The translations under genes and the position numbers were made by a program. This document shows positions 23,555-31,400 of a DNA stretch of 36,146 nucleotides, piece after piece. Position 1 is the first letter of the stretch, and each line of letters opens with the position of its first letter. The stretch lies in the NCBI GenBank assembly GCA_017625615.1, contig JAGAKP010000074.1, positions 1 to 36,146 on the forward strand, in the 5' to 3' direction. The stretch comes from Clostridia bacterium (lineage in GTDB: Bacteria > Bacillota > Clostridia > Oscillospirales > CAG-382). The notes below the pieces were generated by a model. The model worked only from the letters and a program-made list of their open reading frames with translations, searched no databases and was not told where the DNA came from.

Positions 23555-23621
23555 TCGGGGTCCCCAAGAAGCCGTAAGGCTTCTTGGGGTGATTGTCGGG
23601 GTGATTGTTGGGGTGATTGTT
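23555..23621 (+). repeat. Palindromic repeat, copy C, with tandem right-end units
   Basis: Bases 23555-23594 are the cleanest copy of the 40-bp palindromic repeat (TCGGGGTCCCC, perfect 12-bp stem with GTAA loop, GGGGTGATT). Its right edge is then repeated: the 12-mer GGGGTGATTGTY occurs at 23586, 23598 and 23610. The element starts 4 bases after a terminator T-tract. Confidence 0.85.
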
Positions 23622-23671
23622 CGCTGGGCGAACAGTTATGGGTTGACTACCGCTCTTATTTGTGCTAAAAT
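23619..23671 (+). promoter_or_regulatory. Promoter and palindromic candidate operator of the sugar-acid operon
   Basis: TTGACT (23643-23648) and TAAAAT (23666-23671) are 17 bp apart, with TGTGC before the -10. A 15-bp palindrome, GTTCGCTGGGCGAAC (23619-23633), lies 9 bases upstream of the -35. A 13/15 match recurs right after the regulator gene at 27899. Confidence 0.65.
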
Positions 23672-23701
23672 CATATAAACAAATCATTTTCGGAGTGCGC
23701 T

Positions 23702-24379
23702 ATGACAAAAATAACCTGGCTCGGACAGGCGGGACTTCTTTTTGAATTTGACGGTCTTACCGTTATGGTAGACCCTTATCTTTCTGACAGCCTTAAGTCG
23801 CTCAATCCCGAAGGCTGCCGCCGCGTCCCCGTTGACGAAGCCTTTTTTGATATCAAGCCCGACGTTCTCGTGTTCACCCATGATCATATCGACCATTACG
23901 ACCCCGAGACTGTAAAGCGGTTTATTACCGCGGATTCGGGTATAACCGTTCTTTCTCCCCGCTCCGTGTGGGAAAAGGTCCGTCTTTTCGGCGGCAACAA
24001 CAATTACGTTTGCTTTAACCGCCACTCCTCTTGGACGGAAAAGAAAGTTATTTTTACGGCAGTAAAGGCAGAGCACAGCGACCCCTACGCCATCGGCGTG
24101 GTAATGGATACGGGAAAATACCGCTATTACGTAACGGGCGACACCTTGTATAACGAGGATATCTTTTCCGATCTTCCAAGGGATATTTACGCCCTCTTCC
24201 TGCCCGTAAACGGAGTGGGCAACAATATGAACGCCTTTGACGCAGAGCGGTTCGCCTGCCGCGTTTCCCCTCAAAAGGCAGTTCCCATCCATATAGGTTT
24301 ACTTGATAACAAAACGGCAGATATATTTAATTACGAAAATAAAGTAGTTCCGCAGATATACAAGGAGATAAAGCTATGA
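23702..24379 (+). CDS. Metallo-beta-lactamase-fold hydrolase (UlaG-like)
   Basis: This 225-aa cytosolic enzyme shows the metal-binding THDHIDH (His60, His62, Asp64, His65), further ligand candidates His125 (AEHSD), Asp147 (VTGDT) and His197 (PIHIG), and the opening ITWLGQAGLLFEFDGLTVMVDPYL. This is the UlaG-like subgroup, whose best-known member opens L-ascorbate-6-phosphate lactone. It is the first gene of a five-gene operon with a sugar-acid dehydratase and a dehydrogenase, so a lactonase role on a sugar-acid lactone is plausible but inferred. GGAG lies 6-7 bases before the ATG. It overlaps the next gene by ATGA. Confidence 0.85.
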   Translation: MTKITWLGQAGLLFEFDGLTVMVDPYLSDSLKSLNPEGCRRVPVDEAFFDIKPDVLVFTHDHIDHYDPETVKRFITADSGITVLSPRSVWEKVRLFGGNNNYVCFNRHSSWTEKKVIFTAVKAEHSDPYAIGVVMDTGKYRYYVTGDTLYNEDIFSDLPRDIYALFLPVNGVGNNMNAFDAERFACRVSPQKAVPIHIGLLDNKTADIFNYENKVVPQIYKEIKL

Positions 24380-25536
24380 AGGTAACAGACGTTAAATGTT
24401 TTACTGTGGATTGCTTCCGCACTAACTGGGTATTCGTTAAGATATACACCGATTCGGGTATAGACGGTGTCGGCGAAGCAACTCTCGAATATAAGGAAAA
24501 AGCTCTTCTCGGCGCAGTGGAGCATATCAAGGAATATCTTGTGGGAAAAAACCCTCTTGACGTGGAGAAGCACTTCCACGATATCTACCGCGATGCATAT
24601 TGGCGCGGCGGCGCAGTACTTATGTCCGCCCTTTCCGCAGTTGAATGCGCGCTGTGGGATATTTTGGGCAAGCATCTCGGTGTGCCCGTATATCAGCTTT
24701 TGGGCGGCAGAGTAAACGATAAGGTGCGTATTTACGTAAACGGCTGGTTTGCGGGCGCAAAAACTCCCCAAGAATTCGGCGAAAAAGCACGTATCGCCGT
24801 TCAGCGCGGCATTACTGCAATGAAGTGGGATCCCTTCGGAAAATCCTACCTTGAAATTTCCAACAAGGACCTTAACACCGCTCTTGAATGTGTCGGCGCG
24901 GTAAGAGATGCAGTCGGCAATGACGTGGACCTGCTTATCGAAGGCCACGGCAGATTCAACGTGCCTACGGGCATAAAGATCGCCAAGGAATTAGAGCAAT
25001 TCAAGCCTATGCTCTTTGAAGAGCCCACTCCTCCCGATAATCTTGAAGCGTTGAAGGCAGTGCGTGATAAATCTCCCGTTGCCATTTCCGCAGGGGAAAG
25101 ACTTTATACCCTTAAATCCTATAAGGATCTGTTTGAAATGCGCGCCGCCGACTATATCCAGCCCGATATATCCCACGCAGGCGGTATTATGGAGCTTAAG
25201 AAGATTGCCGCAGTGGCAGAGGCGTATTATATTCCCTTTGCACCTCACAACCCCTCGGGCCCCGTGGCAAACGCCGCAACCCTGCAGATAGCCGCTTGCT
25301 GTCCCAACTTCTCAATTCTTGAAATTATGTACAGCGACGTTGAGTGGCGCAAGGACGTTACCAACGAATCCCTCGAATATAAGGACGGCTATATCACCAT
25401 TCCCAATAAGCCGGGCTTGGGTATAGAGATAAACGAAGAGGAATGCCTTAAGCATCCCTATCAGCCTCACACTCTCCGCCATTATACCGGCGCGCTTACC
25501 GATATCCGTCCCGCAAAGAGCGAATTCTATTTTTAA
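24376..25536 (+). CDS. Enolase-superfamily sugar-acid dehydratase (mandelate racemase type, DgoD-like)
   Basis: This 386-aa protein closely follows the galactonate dehydratase layout. The N-terminal capping domain is GIDGVGEATLEYKEKA, and the barrel carries EGHGRF (Glu189, His191), LFEEP (Glu215/216), AGERLY (Glu241), YIQPDISHAGGI and the catalytic His291 in APHNPSGP. In E. coli DgoD the first metal ligand is Asp (DFHGR); here Glu189 takes its place. Members remove water from an aldonic acid by base-assisted abstraction of the alpha proton, with Mg2+. The exact acid cannot be read from sequence. AAGGAG precedes the start, which overlaps the upstream stop. Confidence 0.88.
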   Translation: MKVTDVKCFTVDCFRTNWVFVKIYTDSGIDGVGEATLEYKEKALLGAVEHIKEYLVGKNPLDVEKHFHDIYRDAYWRGGAVLMSALSAVECALWDILGKHLGVPVYQLLGGRVNDKVRIYVNGWFAGAKTPQEFGEKARIAVQRGITAMKWDPFGKSYLEISNKDLNTALECVGAVRDAVGNDVDLLIEGHGRFNVPTGIKIAKELEQFKPMLFEEPTPPDNLEALKAVRDKSPVAISAGERLYTLKSYKDLFEMRAADYIQPDISHAGGIMELKKIAAVAEAYYIPFAPHNPSGPVANAATLQIAACCPNFSILEIMYSDVEWRKDVTNESLEYKDGYITIPNKPGLGIEINEEECLKHPYQPHTLRHYTGALTDIRPAKSEFYF

Positions 25537-25548
25537 GGAGTGCTTACA

Positions 25549-26343
25549 ATGAGCAACGCAGTATTTATAACCGGCGCCTGCCGTGGCACGGGTTATCGCA
25601 TAGCCGAGGTATTCGCCAAGGGCGGCTGGGACGTTTTCGTTACCGGCAGAAAGGGTGCGGACGCTGTTGTGGCTGCACAGAAAATTGCCGATACCTACGG
25701 CGTTTTTGCAAAGGGATATGAATGTGATATCCGCAACGAGCAGCAGGTAATAGATATTTTTAACGATATTGATGCAACGGGACGCTTCGTGGAAACGGTA
25801 GTCCTTTGCGCCGCAGATCTCGGCTTTGGAACCGATCCCGCCAAGGGAATGGATTTCTTTTCCGTTCCCGTAGAGGAGTTCGGCAGAGTTTTTGAGACCA
25901 ACCTCGTGTGGAACTTTACCATCGTCCGTCAGGCGGCACTCCGTATGCGGGAAAAGGGGAAGGGAAGTATAGTCTTTATCAGCTCCAACACCGCCTACCG
26001 TGCCATTCCCAACAGAAGCGCGTACTGCGCCTCCAAGGGCGGTATAAATTCTATGTCAAAGGCATTCGCAGTCGATCTCGGCAAGTACGGCATACGCAGT
26101 AACGTGGTGCTTCCCGGCACTATCAAAACTGCCCGTTGGGAGGCGATGGGAAGCAGCGCTATAAGCGGAAAGCTTACTCCATTGGGAGATATTTCCGATT
26201 TTGACGATATCGCCAACGCGGTGTGGTATTTCGGTACCGATCTTTCCAAAAACGTAACGGGCTCCGAGCTTATAGTGGACGGCGGTATGGCGTCTCAGCT
26301 TTATCCCGATTATCTTAACATTCTTATAAGAAAAGAGAAGTAA
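25549..26343 (+). CDS. Short-chain dehydrogenase/reductase
   Basis: ATG 25549 is used because AAGGAG lies 8 bases upstream; a GTG at 25540 overlaps that site. The 264-aa protein has the NAD(P)-binding TGACRGTG (8-15), catalytic Ser145/146, and YCASK (Tyr159, Lys163). The usual NNAG is replaced by CAADL. The C-terminal NVTGSELIVDGG is typical of the classical SDR group. Placed between a sugar-acid dehydratase and a cupin, it probably oxidises or reduces a hydroxyl of the same pathway; the substrate is unknown. Confidence 0.88.
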   Translation: MSNAVFITGACRGTGYRIAEVFAKGGWDVFVTGRKGADAVVAAQKIADTYGVFAKGYECDIRNEQQVIDIFNDIDATGRFVETVVLCAADLGFGTDPAKGMDFFSVPVEEFGRVFETNLVWNFTIVRQAALRMREKGKGSIVFISSNTAYRAIPNRSAYCASKGGINSMSKAFAVDLGKYGIRSNVVLPGTIKTARWEAMGSSAISGKLTPLGDISDFDDIANAVWYFGTDLSKNVTGSELIVDGGMASQLYPDYLNILIRKEK

Positions 26344-26344
26344 T

Positions 26345-26695
26345 ATGGACGAGCTTTTGGTTCTGGATTATAACGGAGAAGGATATTTTTCCCATTTTAA
26401 CTTCGGTGAATGGCGTATAGCGTATCTTAATTACGCGCCTATGTTCACCAAGGAGGGAATTACCTATCTTGAAAGACATAACGAGACAGACGAGGTGTTC
26501 ATCCTTCTTGAAGGAAGCGCGTCCCTCTTTATGGGCGAAGACGCACGTGAGGTCGTTATGGAAAAATTCCTTTCCTACGTAGTAAAAAAGAGCGCTTGGC
26601 ACAATATAGTCGTTTCCGAAGACGCAAGGGTGCTTATAGTGGAAAACAAGAATACGGGCAAGCATAATTCGGAATATCTGCCCTTTAAGTTTTAA
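26345..26695 (+). CDS. Small cupin-fold protein
   Basis: This 116-aa single-domain cupin has the metal-site pattern ERHNETDEVFILLEGSASLFMG (His45, Asp49, Glu50) and a second-motif His86 (SAWHNIVV). Cupins of this size serve as sugar isomerases, lyases or binding proteins. Its place in the operon suggests an isomerase or stabilising role for a pathway intermediate (inference). It starts one base after the SDR stop, implying coupled translation. Confidence 0.78.
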   Translation: MDELLVLDYNGEGYFSHFNFGEWRIAYLNYAPMFTKEGITYLERHNETDEVFILLEGSASLFMGEDAREVVMEKFLSYVVKKSAWHNIVVSEDARVLIVENKNTGKHNSEYLPFKF

Positions 26696-26700
26696 TTTTT

Positions 26701-27897
26701 ATGAACAATAAGGATTTTGAATCCGCCTCCGTCACGGCGGAACGTCTCGGTGTCACCGTCCGAGCCGTACAGAAATGGGCGGCATCGGGCAAAATTGCGG
26801 GTGCACAGAAAATAGGCAGAACTTGGTTTATTCCAAAGAACGCCGATATTTCTTCCAACGTAACCGAAGTCCATGCCGAAAAGCATGAGACAAAGACCTA
26901 CGGACGCCCTATGCCCTTGATGACGGGCTCCTTTGAACCGGGCAAATGCGCAGAATACATAGTGTCTCTGCACGACGAGGACGACCGCGCCATAGCCTTG
27001 GGTGAATATTACTATTACACCGGTCAGCCCGAAAAGGCTATCGAAACAGCAGAACCTTATCTTAACAGCAAGGAACCTCACTTGCGTTATTCCGCGGCGG
27101 TAATTTGTATATACGCAAATCTTGCCCGCGGAAATCATCATAAGGCTTCCGCAGCTATAGCAAATATGCGGGAGCTTTTCAAAAAAGAGATAAGCGCGGA
27201 TGCACCCAAGGAGATAAAGGCTATCGGTGTGCTTACCTCCTTGTCTGCTTCCGTTTTGTGGCATCAGCCTGTTCCCGAAGGCGTTCCCCGATTGGAGGAC
27301 TACCTTCGTTATCTCCCTCACGGCTACCGTTTGTGGGGGTGCTATCTGCTGGCACACCATGCGTATCTTGAAAATGATTATTCCCGTGCTCTTGCCATAG
27401 CGGATATGGGACTTGCCCTTTCGGAGCAATTATATCCCGTTCCCGCCATATACGCTCATATCGTTGCCGTTATGGCGTTAATGAGTCTCCGCCGTATAGA
27501 CGAAGCCAAAAAGCGCTTTGAACTTTTGTGGAGCATCGCAGGTAATGACCGATTCGTAGAGCCCATAGCCGAGCATCACAGCTTGCTTTACGGAATGATC
27601 GAGGTGTACTTTAAACGCAGCCATCCCAAGGAGTACGAGCAGATAATCGCCATAACCGACGTTTTCAGCGCGGGCTGGCGTGAAATATACAACGTAAATA
27701 CCTCCGAAAAGATCACCTCGCTGCTCAAGCCAACCGAATTTGCCATTGCAATGCTGTACAGCAGGGGATGGTCTGCGCAGGATATTGCCGCGTATATGGA
27801 GCTTTCCGAATCCACCATCCGCAATTATATCAAAGCAATATACGTAAAGCTCGGCGTGAGCGATAGACACGCCTTGCAAAAGCATATGATGAAATAG
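26701..27897 (+). CDS. Regulator with an N-terminal MerR-like HTH and a C-terminal LuxR HTH
   Basis: This 398-aa protein starts with a winged-helix/excisionase-type domain (about 7-50: SVTAERLGVTVRAVQKWAAS then KIGRTWFIPKNAD). Its middle is helical with TPR-like pairs (for example YYYTGQPEKAIETAEPYL, RALAIADMGLALSEQLYP). It ends in a LuxR-type HTH (about 343-397: LKPTEFAIAMLYSRGWSAQD, then SESTIRNYIKAIYVKLGVSDRHAL). Two DNA-binding domains around a sensor-like core are unusual. It is the last gene of the operon (5 bases after the cupin stop) and probably controls it. The lack of a clear RBS suggests low synthesis. A terminator follows. Confidence 0.82.
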   Translation: MNNKDFESASVTAERLGVTVRAVQKWAASGKIAGAQKIGRTWFIPKNADISSNVTEVHAEKHETKTYGRPMPLMTGSFEPGKCAEYIVSLHDEDDRAIALGEYYYYTGQPEKAIETAEPYLNSKEPHLRYSAAVICIYANLARGNHHKASAAIANMRELFKKEISADAPKEIKAIGVLTSLSASVLWHQPVPEGVPRLEDYLRYLPHGYRLWGCYLLAHHAYLENDYSRALAIADMGLALSEQLYPVPAIYAHIVAVMALMSLRRIDEAKKRFELLWSIAGNDRFVEPIAEHHSLLYGMIEVYFKRSHPKEYEQIIAITDVFSAGWREIYNVNTSEKITSLLKPTEFAIAMLYSRGWSAQDIAAYMELSESTIRNYIKAIYVKLGVSDRHALQKHMMK

Positions 27898-27898
27898 C

Positions 27899-27913
27899 GT
27901 TCGTTCGGCGAAC
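27899..27913. promoter_or_regulatory. Second copy of the 15-bp palindrome
   Basis: GTTCGTTCGGCGAAC differs from the site at 23619-23633 in only two central positions and directly follows the regulator's stop codon. It may be a second operator or simply part of the 3' hairpin. Confidence 0.45.
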
Positions 27914-27920
27914 GAAGCGT

Positions 27921-27957
27921 TCCCCCAAAAAACTCCCTTTTTTGGGGGAGTTTTTTT
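27921..27957 (+). terminator. Terminator of the sugar-acid operon
   Basis: A perfect 12-bp stem (TCCCCCAAAAAA at 27921-27932 with its complement at 27938-27949) and 5-base loop are followed by G and seven T residues. Confidence 0.9.
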
Positions 27958-28012
27958 GTTTTATCTATTTTTGCGGGCTGAAAAATTGTATATTATTTTT
28001 TTTATATGGGTC

Positions 28013-28041
28013 TTTTCTGATTTTAGTTTTTAATTTATAAT
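28013..28041 (+). promoter_or_regulatory. Probable promoter of the Cys-rich protein/adhesin pair
   Basis: A perfect TATAAT lies at 28036-28041 in a very AT-rich region. The -35 (TTTTCT at 28013-28018, 17-bp spacing) is poor. Confidence 0.45.
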
Positions 28042-28070
28042 TTACTTACAAAAATTAAAAGGGGCACATT

Positions 28071-28370
28071 ATGGAAGAAAAGAAAACACGAACGTATTTT
28101 TTAGATAATGACAGCTTGGAAACTACTCTTAATTACGATCCCGAGTTTGATATCTGGATAGAAGAATATATAGATTTCGAGACGGTACCCCGCTATACGC
28201 CAAACGGCAGGCGATGGCGAAGTGTAACCACCACCGATTGCATATATTCCGACCCTCACTACGGTGATTGCGGCACCTGTCCCTTTTTGCATAAGGAAAA
28301 GCCGACAGACCTTATCGGTGTCTGCTTCAACGAATGTCTGAGACTTCAGGCAAACGCAACCGATGAATAA
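28071..28370 (+). CDS. Small Cys-rich protein of unknown function
   Basis: This encodes 99 aa with no signal peptide or membrane segment. The N-terminal half is acidic and Tyr-rich. The C-terminal half carries five cysteines (C57, C67, C70, C85, C89) in DCIYSDPHYGDCGTCPFLHK … VCFNEC, a plausible zinc-binding arrangement. I do not recognise the family. It is read ahead of the giant surface protein with a 35-base gap and is likely cotranscribed. AGGGG precedes the start by 9 bases. Confidence 0.65.
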   Translation: MEEKKTRTYFLDNDSLETTLNYDPEFDIWIEEYIDFETVPRYTPNGRRWRSVTTTDCIYSDPHYGDCGTCPFLHKEKPTDLIGVCFNECLRLQANATDE

Positions 28371-28405
28371 AAACTCATACCACTATTCGGAAAGGAAATT
28401 TAACT

Positions 28406-31400
28406 ATGAAAAACGGAGTAAAGATAGCAAAGCGACTTTTTTGCGTAATAATCGCGCTATGCCTCATTATCCCCTGTCTGCCCACCTTCTCTATTCCCGT
28501 TGTGGCTAACGTCACACAGAATCAGAGTGCGGTAGCAGACCCCTCCACAGCCAATAACTACACCGCAATGCTCGGTACCGATAAGGACGGTAACCGCTAT
28601 TCGGGCAGAGTTTGGTTTGATAAATCCGTATATACCTGGCTTGACGACGAAAGCAAGCTTCCTCTCTATTCGGATTTCGATAAAGCCACCGCAGATTCTC
28701 TCGGCTTGGAGATAGACAGTAACTTTATGGTAGTAGGCTCCGCGTTGGGCTCTACCACTTCCGTGTCTACCACCACCTCCTCCGATGCATCCGTAGACGT
28801 AGTTATTATTCTCGATAACTCCACCTCGATGTACGAGGAAAGCAACAGGACCTCCCGCCTTGAAAAGGTTGTTGCGGAAGCAAACGTGCTTATTAAGGGC
28901 ATTACCGAAAACAAAAACAACCGTTATGCGATAGTTGCATATTCCGGTGAAGCGGAAACTTTGCTTCCCCTTGATTATTACAACGCCAAGGACAACGTGC
29001 TCAGCATAACCTCTACCAACAGAAACTATTATTATACCGCAACCGCTACTCCCGTGGGCTCCAACAGAGCCACCTCCGAAACCTTCAGCGTAAGCCAGTG
29101 GGGCACCAACGTGCAGATCGGCGTTGATATGGGTATGAAGATACTCGCTAACGCTTCCGCTACCGAGGGAAGGATCCCCGTAGTTATTCTTCTCACCGAC
29201 GGCGTTGCAAACGTAGCCTCCACCAAGGACTGGTACGCACCCACCTTCGCAAACCGCGGTAACCACGGTGATCCCACCAACCAGTACGTATCCTTCGCGA
29301 CCCTTCTTACTGCGGCTTATCAGCGCTCCCGCATTACCGAAAACTACGGTATTTCTCCCACCGTATACGGTATCGGCGTAGACCTTCCCGCTACGAGCAA
29401 TGCAAACGTGGTAATGGATCCTGCCAATTACCTTAAAAACGAGGGTACCTCGGTAGCAAAGAATACCTACGCCCTTTTTGAGGCGTGGAAAGCGGCAAGC
29501 CGTACCATAAGCTATAACTATACCGCAAATTATTCCACCCACACCTGGAACTACGAGCAGCTCCCCCTTTCCTATGAGGGAACCAAGCAGGATATTATAG
29601 ATAATATCAACTACGTGGATAAATATTTCCCCATCACGGGCGCGGACCTTGGTGATACCTTTGAAAGCATTCTCGTAGAAATAAACGAAAAAGCCTTCGT
29701 TCCTCTTACGGATACCGTTACGCAGGGTGACGTAGAGGTTGACGTTCCTCTTACCTACGTCGATTTCATCGGCGATTATATGGAGATCAAGGAATTCAAG
29801 GCAGTTACCCTCTTCGGCAAGATATATCCCGTTACCGCAGAAGCCTCCGGCGGCACCTTTACCGATACCGTTGACGAGGAAACGGGCGTTATCACCAGAA
29901 CGAGAACCAGAAATTACGTAGTCGGCACTCCCTCCGATATCATCACAAACGAGATTATCGGCACTACCTTCAAGGTAAGCGAGGCTATAAACGTAATCGT
30001 TAAGGACGTATACACCGTAGCTCTCGATGAGGACGGCAACTATTACAGAACCAGCGTTTCCAAGCAGGAGCTCCGCGTTACCGCCATTCCCGAAGCACTC
30101 CCTCTCATTTACGATAAGATCAGCAACAATGACGGCGTAATAACCTATACCTCCAACCGTGACGAGGTCGTTCCTCTCCGTATTTATTATACCGTTGACC
30201 TTAGCGTTGACGTTGTAGATACCAACGGCAACGTTATTACCGCCAAGATAGACGACGCATATCTCGCCGCCAACACCAACGATGACGGCACTATCAACTT
30301 CTATTCAAACCGCTACGGTGTAATGAATAAGGAGGATGCACAGGGCAACCTTTATTACGGCGATTCCCACGCGACGGCAACTCCCGCCCACGATAACCGT
30401 TATTACTATTATCAGTCCAACTATCCCGTATACGTTTCCGCCACCGATAAGGACGGAAAGCCCATTAAATGGGAAGAAGGCGAATGCGGCGTTCTCTATT
30501 ATCAGGGCGACGGATTTGATACCACCACCAAGGAAGATTACCTTACCTCCTATATGCATTATACCGACGTTCTCACCCTCAAGGATGACGACGAGGTTTA
30601 CATAATGGTAGCGTTCTACCGTCCCACGAGCGGCACAGAGGGCGAAGCGGTAGGATATCTCGTATACACCGATTGGGGACTCCTTAAAACCGACATCGCC
30701 TTCTACGATGACGTTAATAAGGTCTATATCAACGGCTACGATTCCGCAACCGATACCTTTATTACCTCCGCCGAGGAGGGCTTTGCGGTAGACGTCTCCG
30801 TTGTTGAGGCTTACCTCAATGCGAACTCTTCCGTTGATGCAAGCGATATTCTCTGCGCTCTTGCAAAGGATTCCTGGCGTATCAGCCGTCTTGCCAATAT
30901 GACCGTATCCAAGACGGAGAATGTAACCGGCACCGCTCAGTATTCGGTAGCGCCTACCTACAATACCGATACCCACTACGACGGCGACCTCGTCTCCTGG
31001 CTTGGCAACAACGGTAAAATGGCAGTTGCTCCTCAGCAGGGTATAGAAATAACCAAAAAGGTTACCGAAACCGTTGCAGGCGCAGAAACCGCCTTCGTGT
31101 TCACCGTAACCGTAGAGGGAACGAGCCTTTCTCCCGTATTTATGGATAAAAACGGTACCGTCGTAAACGGAATTGCCGCGGATATCGATACGGCAAAGGA
31201 CGTTACCAACTATACCGTCACTCTTTCCGATAACAATACTATCTATATTACCGGTCTTCCCACGGGCGCTGAATATTCCGTAACCGAGGCAGACAGCGTA
31301 TACTACACACCCACCTACGTAAACGGCACGGGTAAGGTGGAGAATAACACGGTTATCGACGTTACCGTAACCAATTCTCCCAAGCAGCACGGCGATCTTA

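Noticed and set aside
23475-23687. Minus-strand frame with NHP repeats
   Set aside because: It is a translation of the GGGGTGATTGT tandem and palindromic repeat copy C, not a gene.
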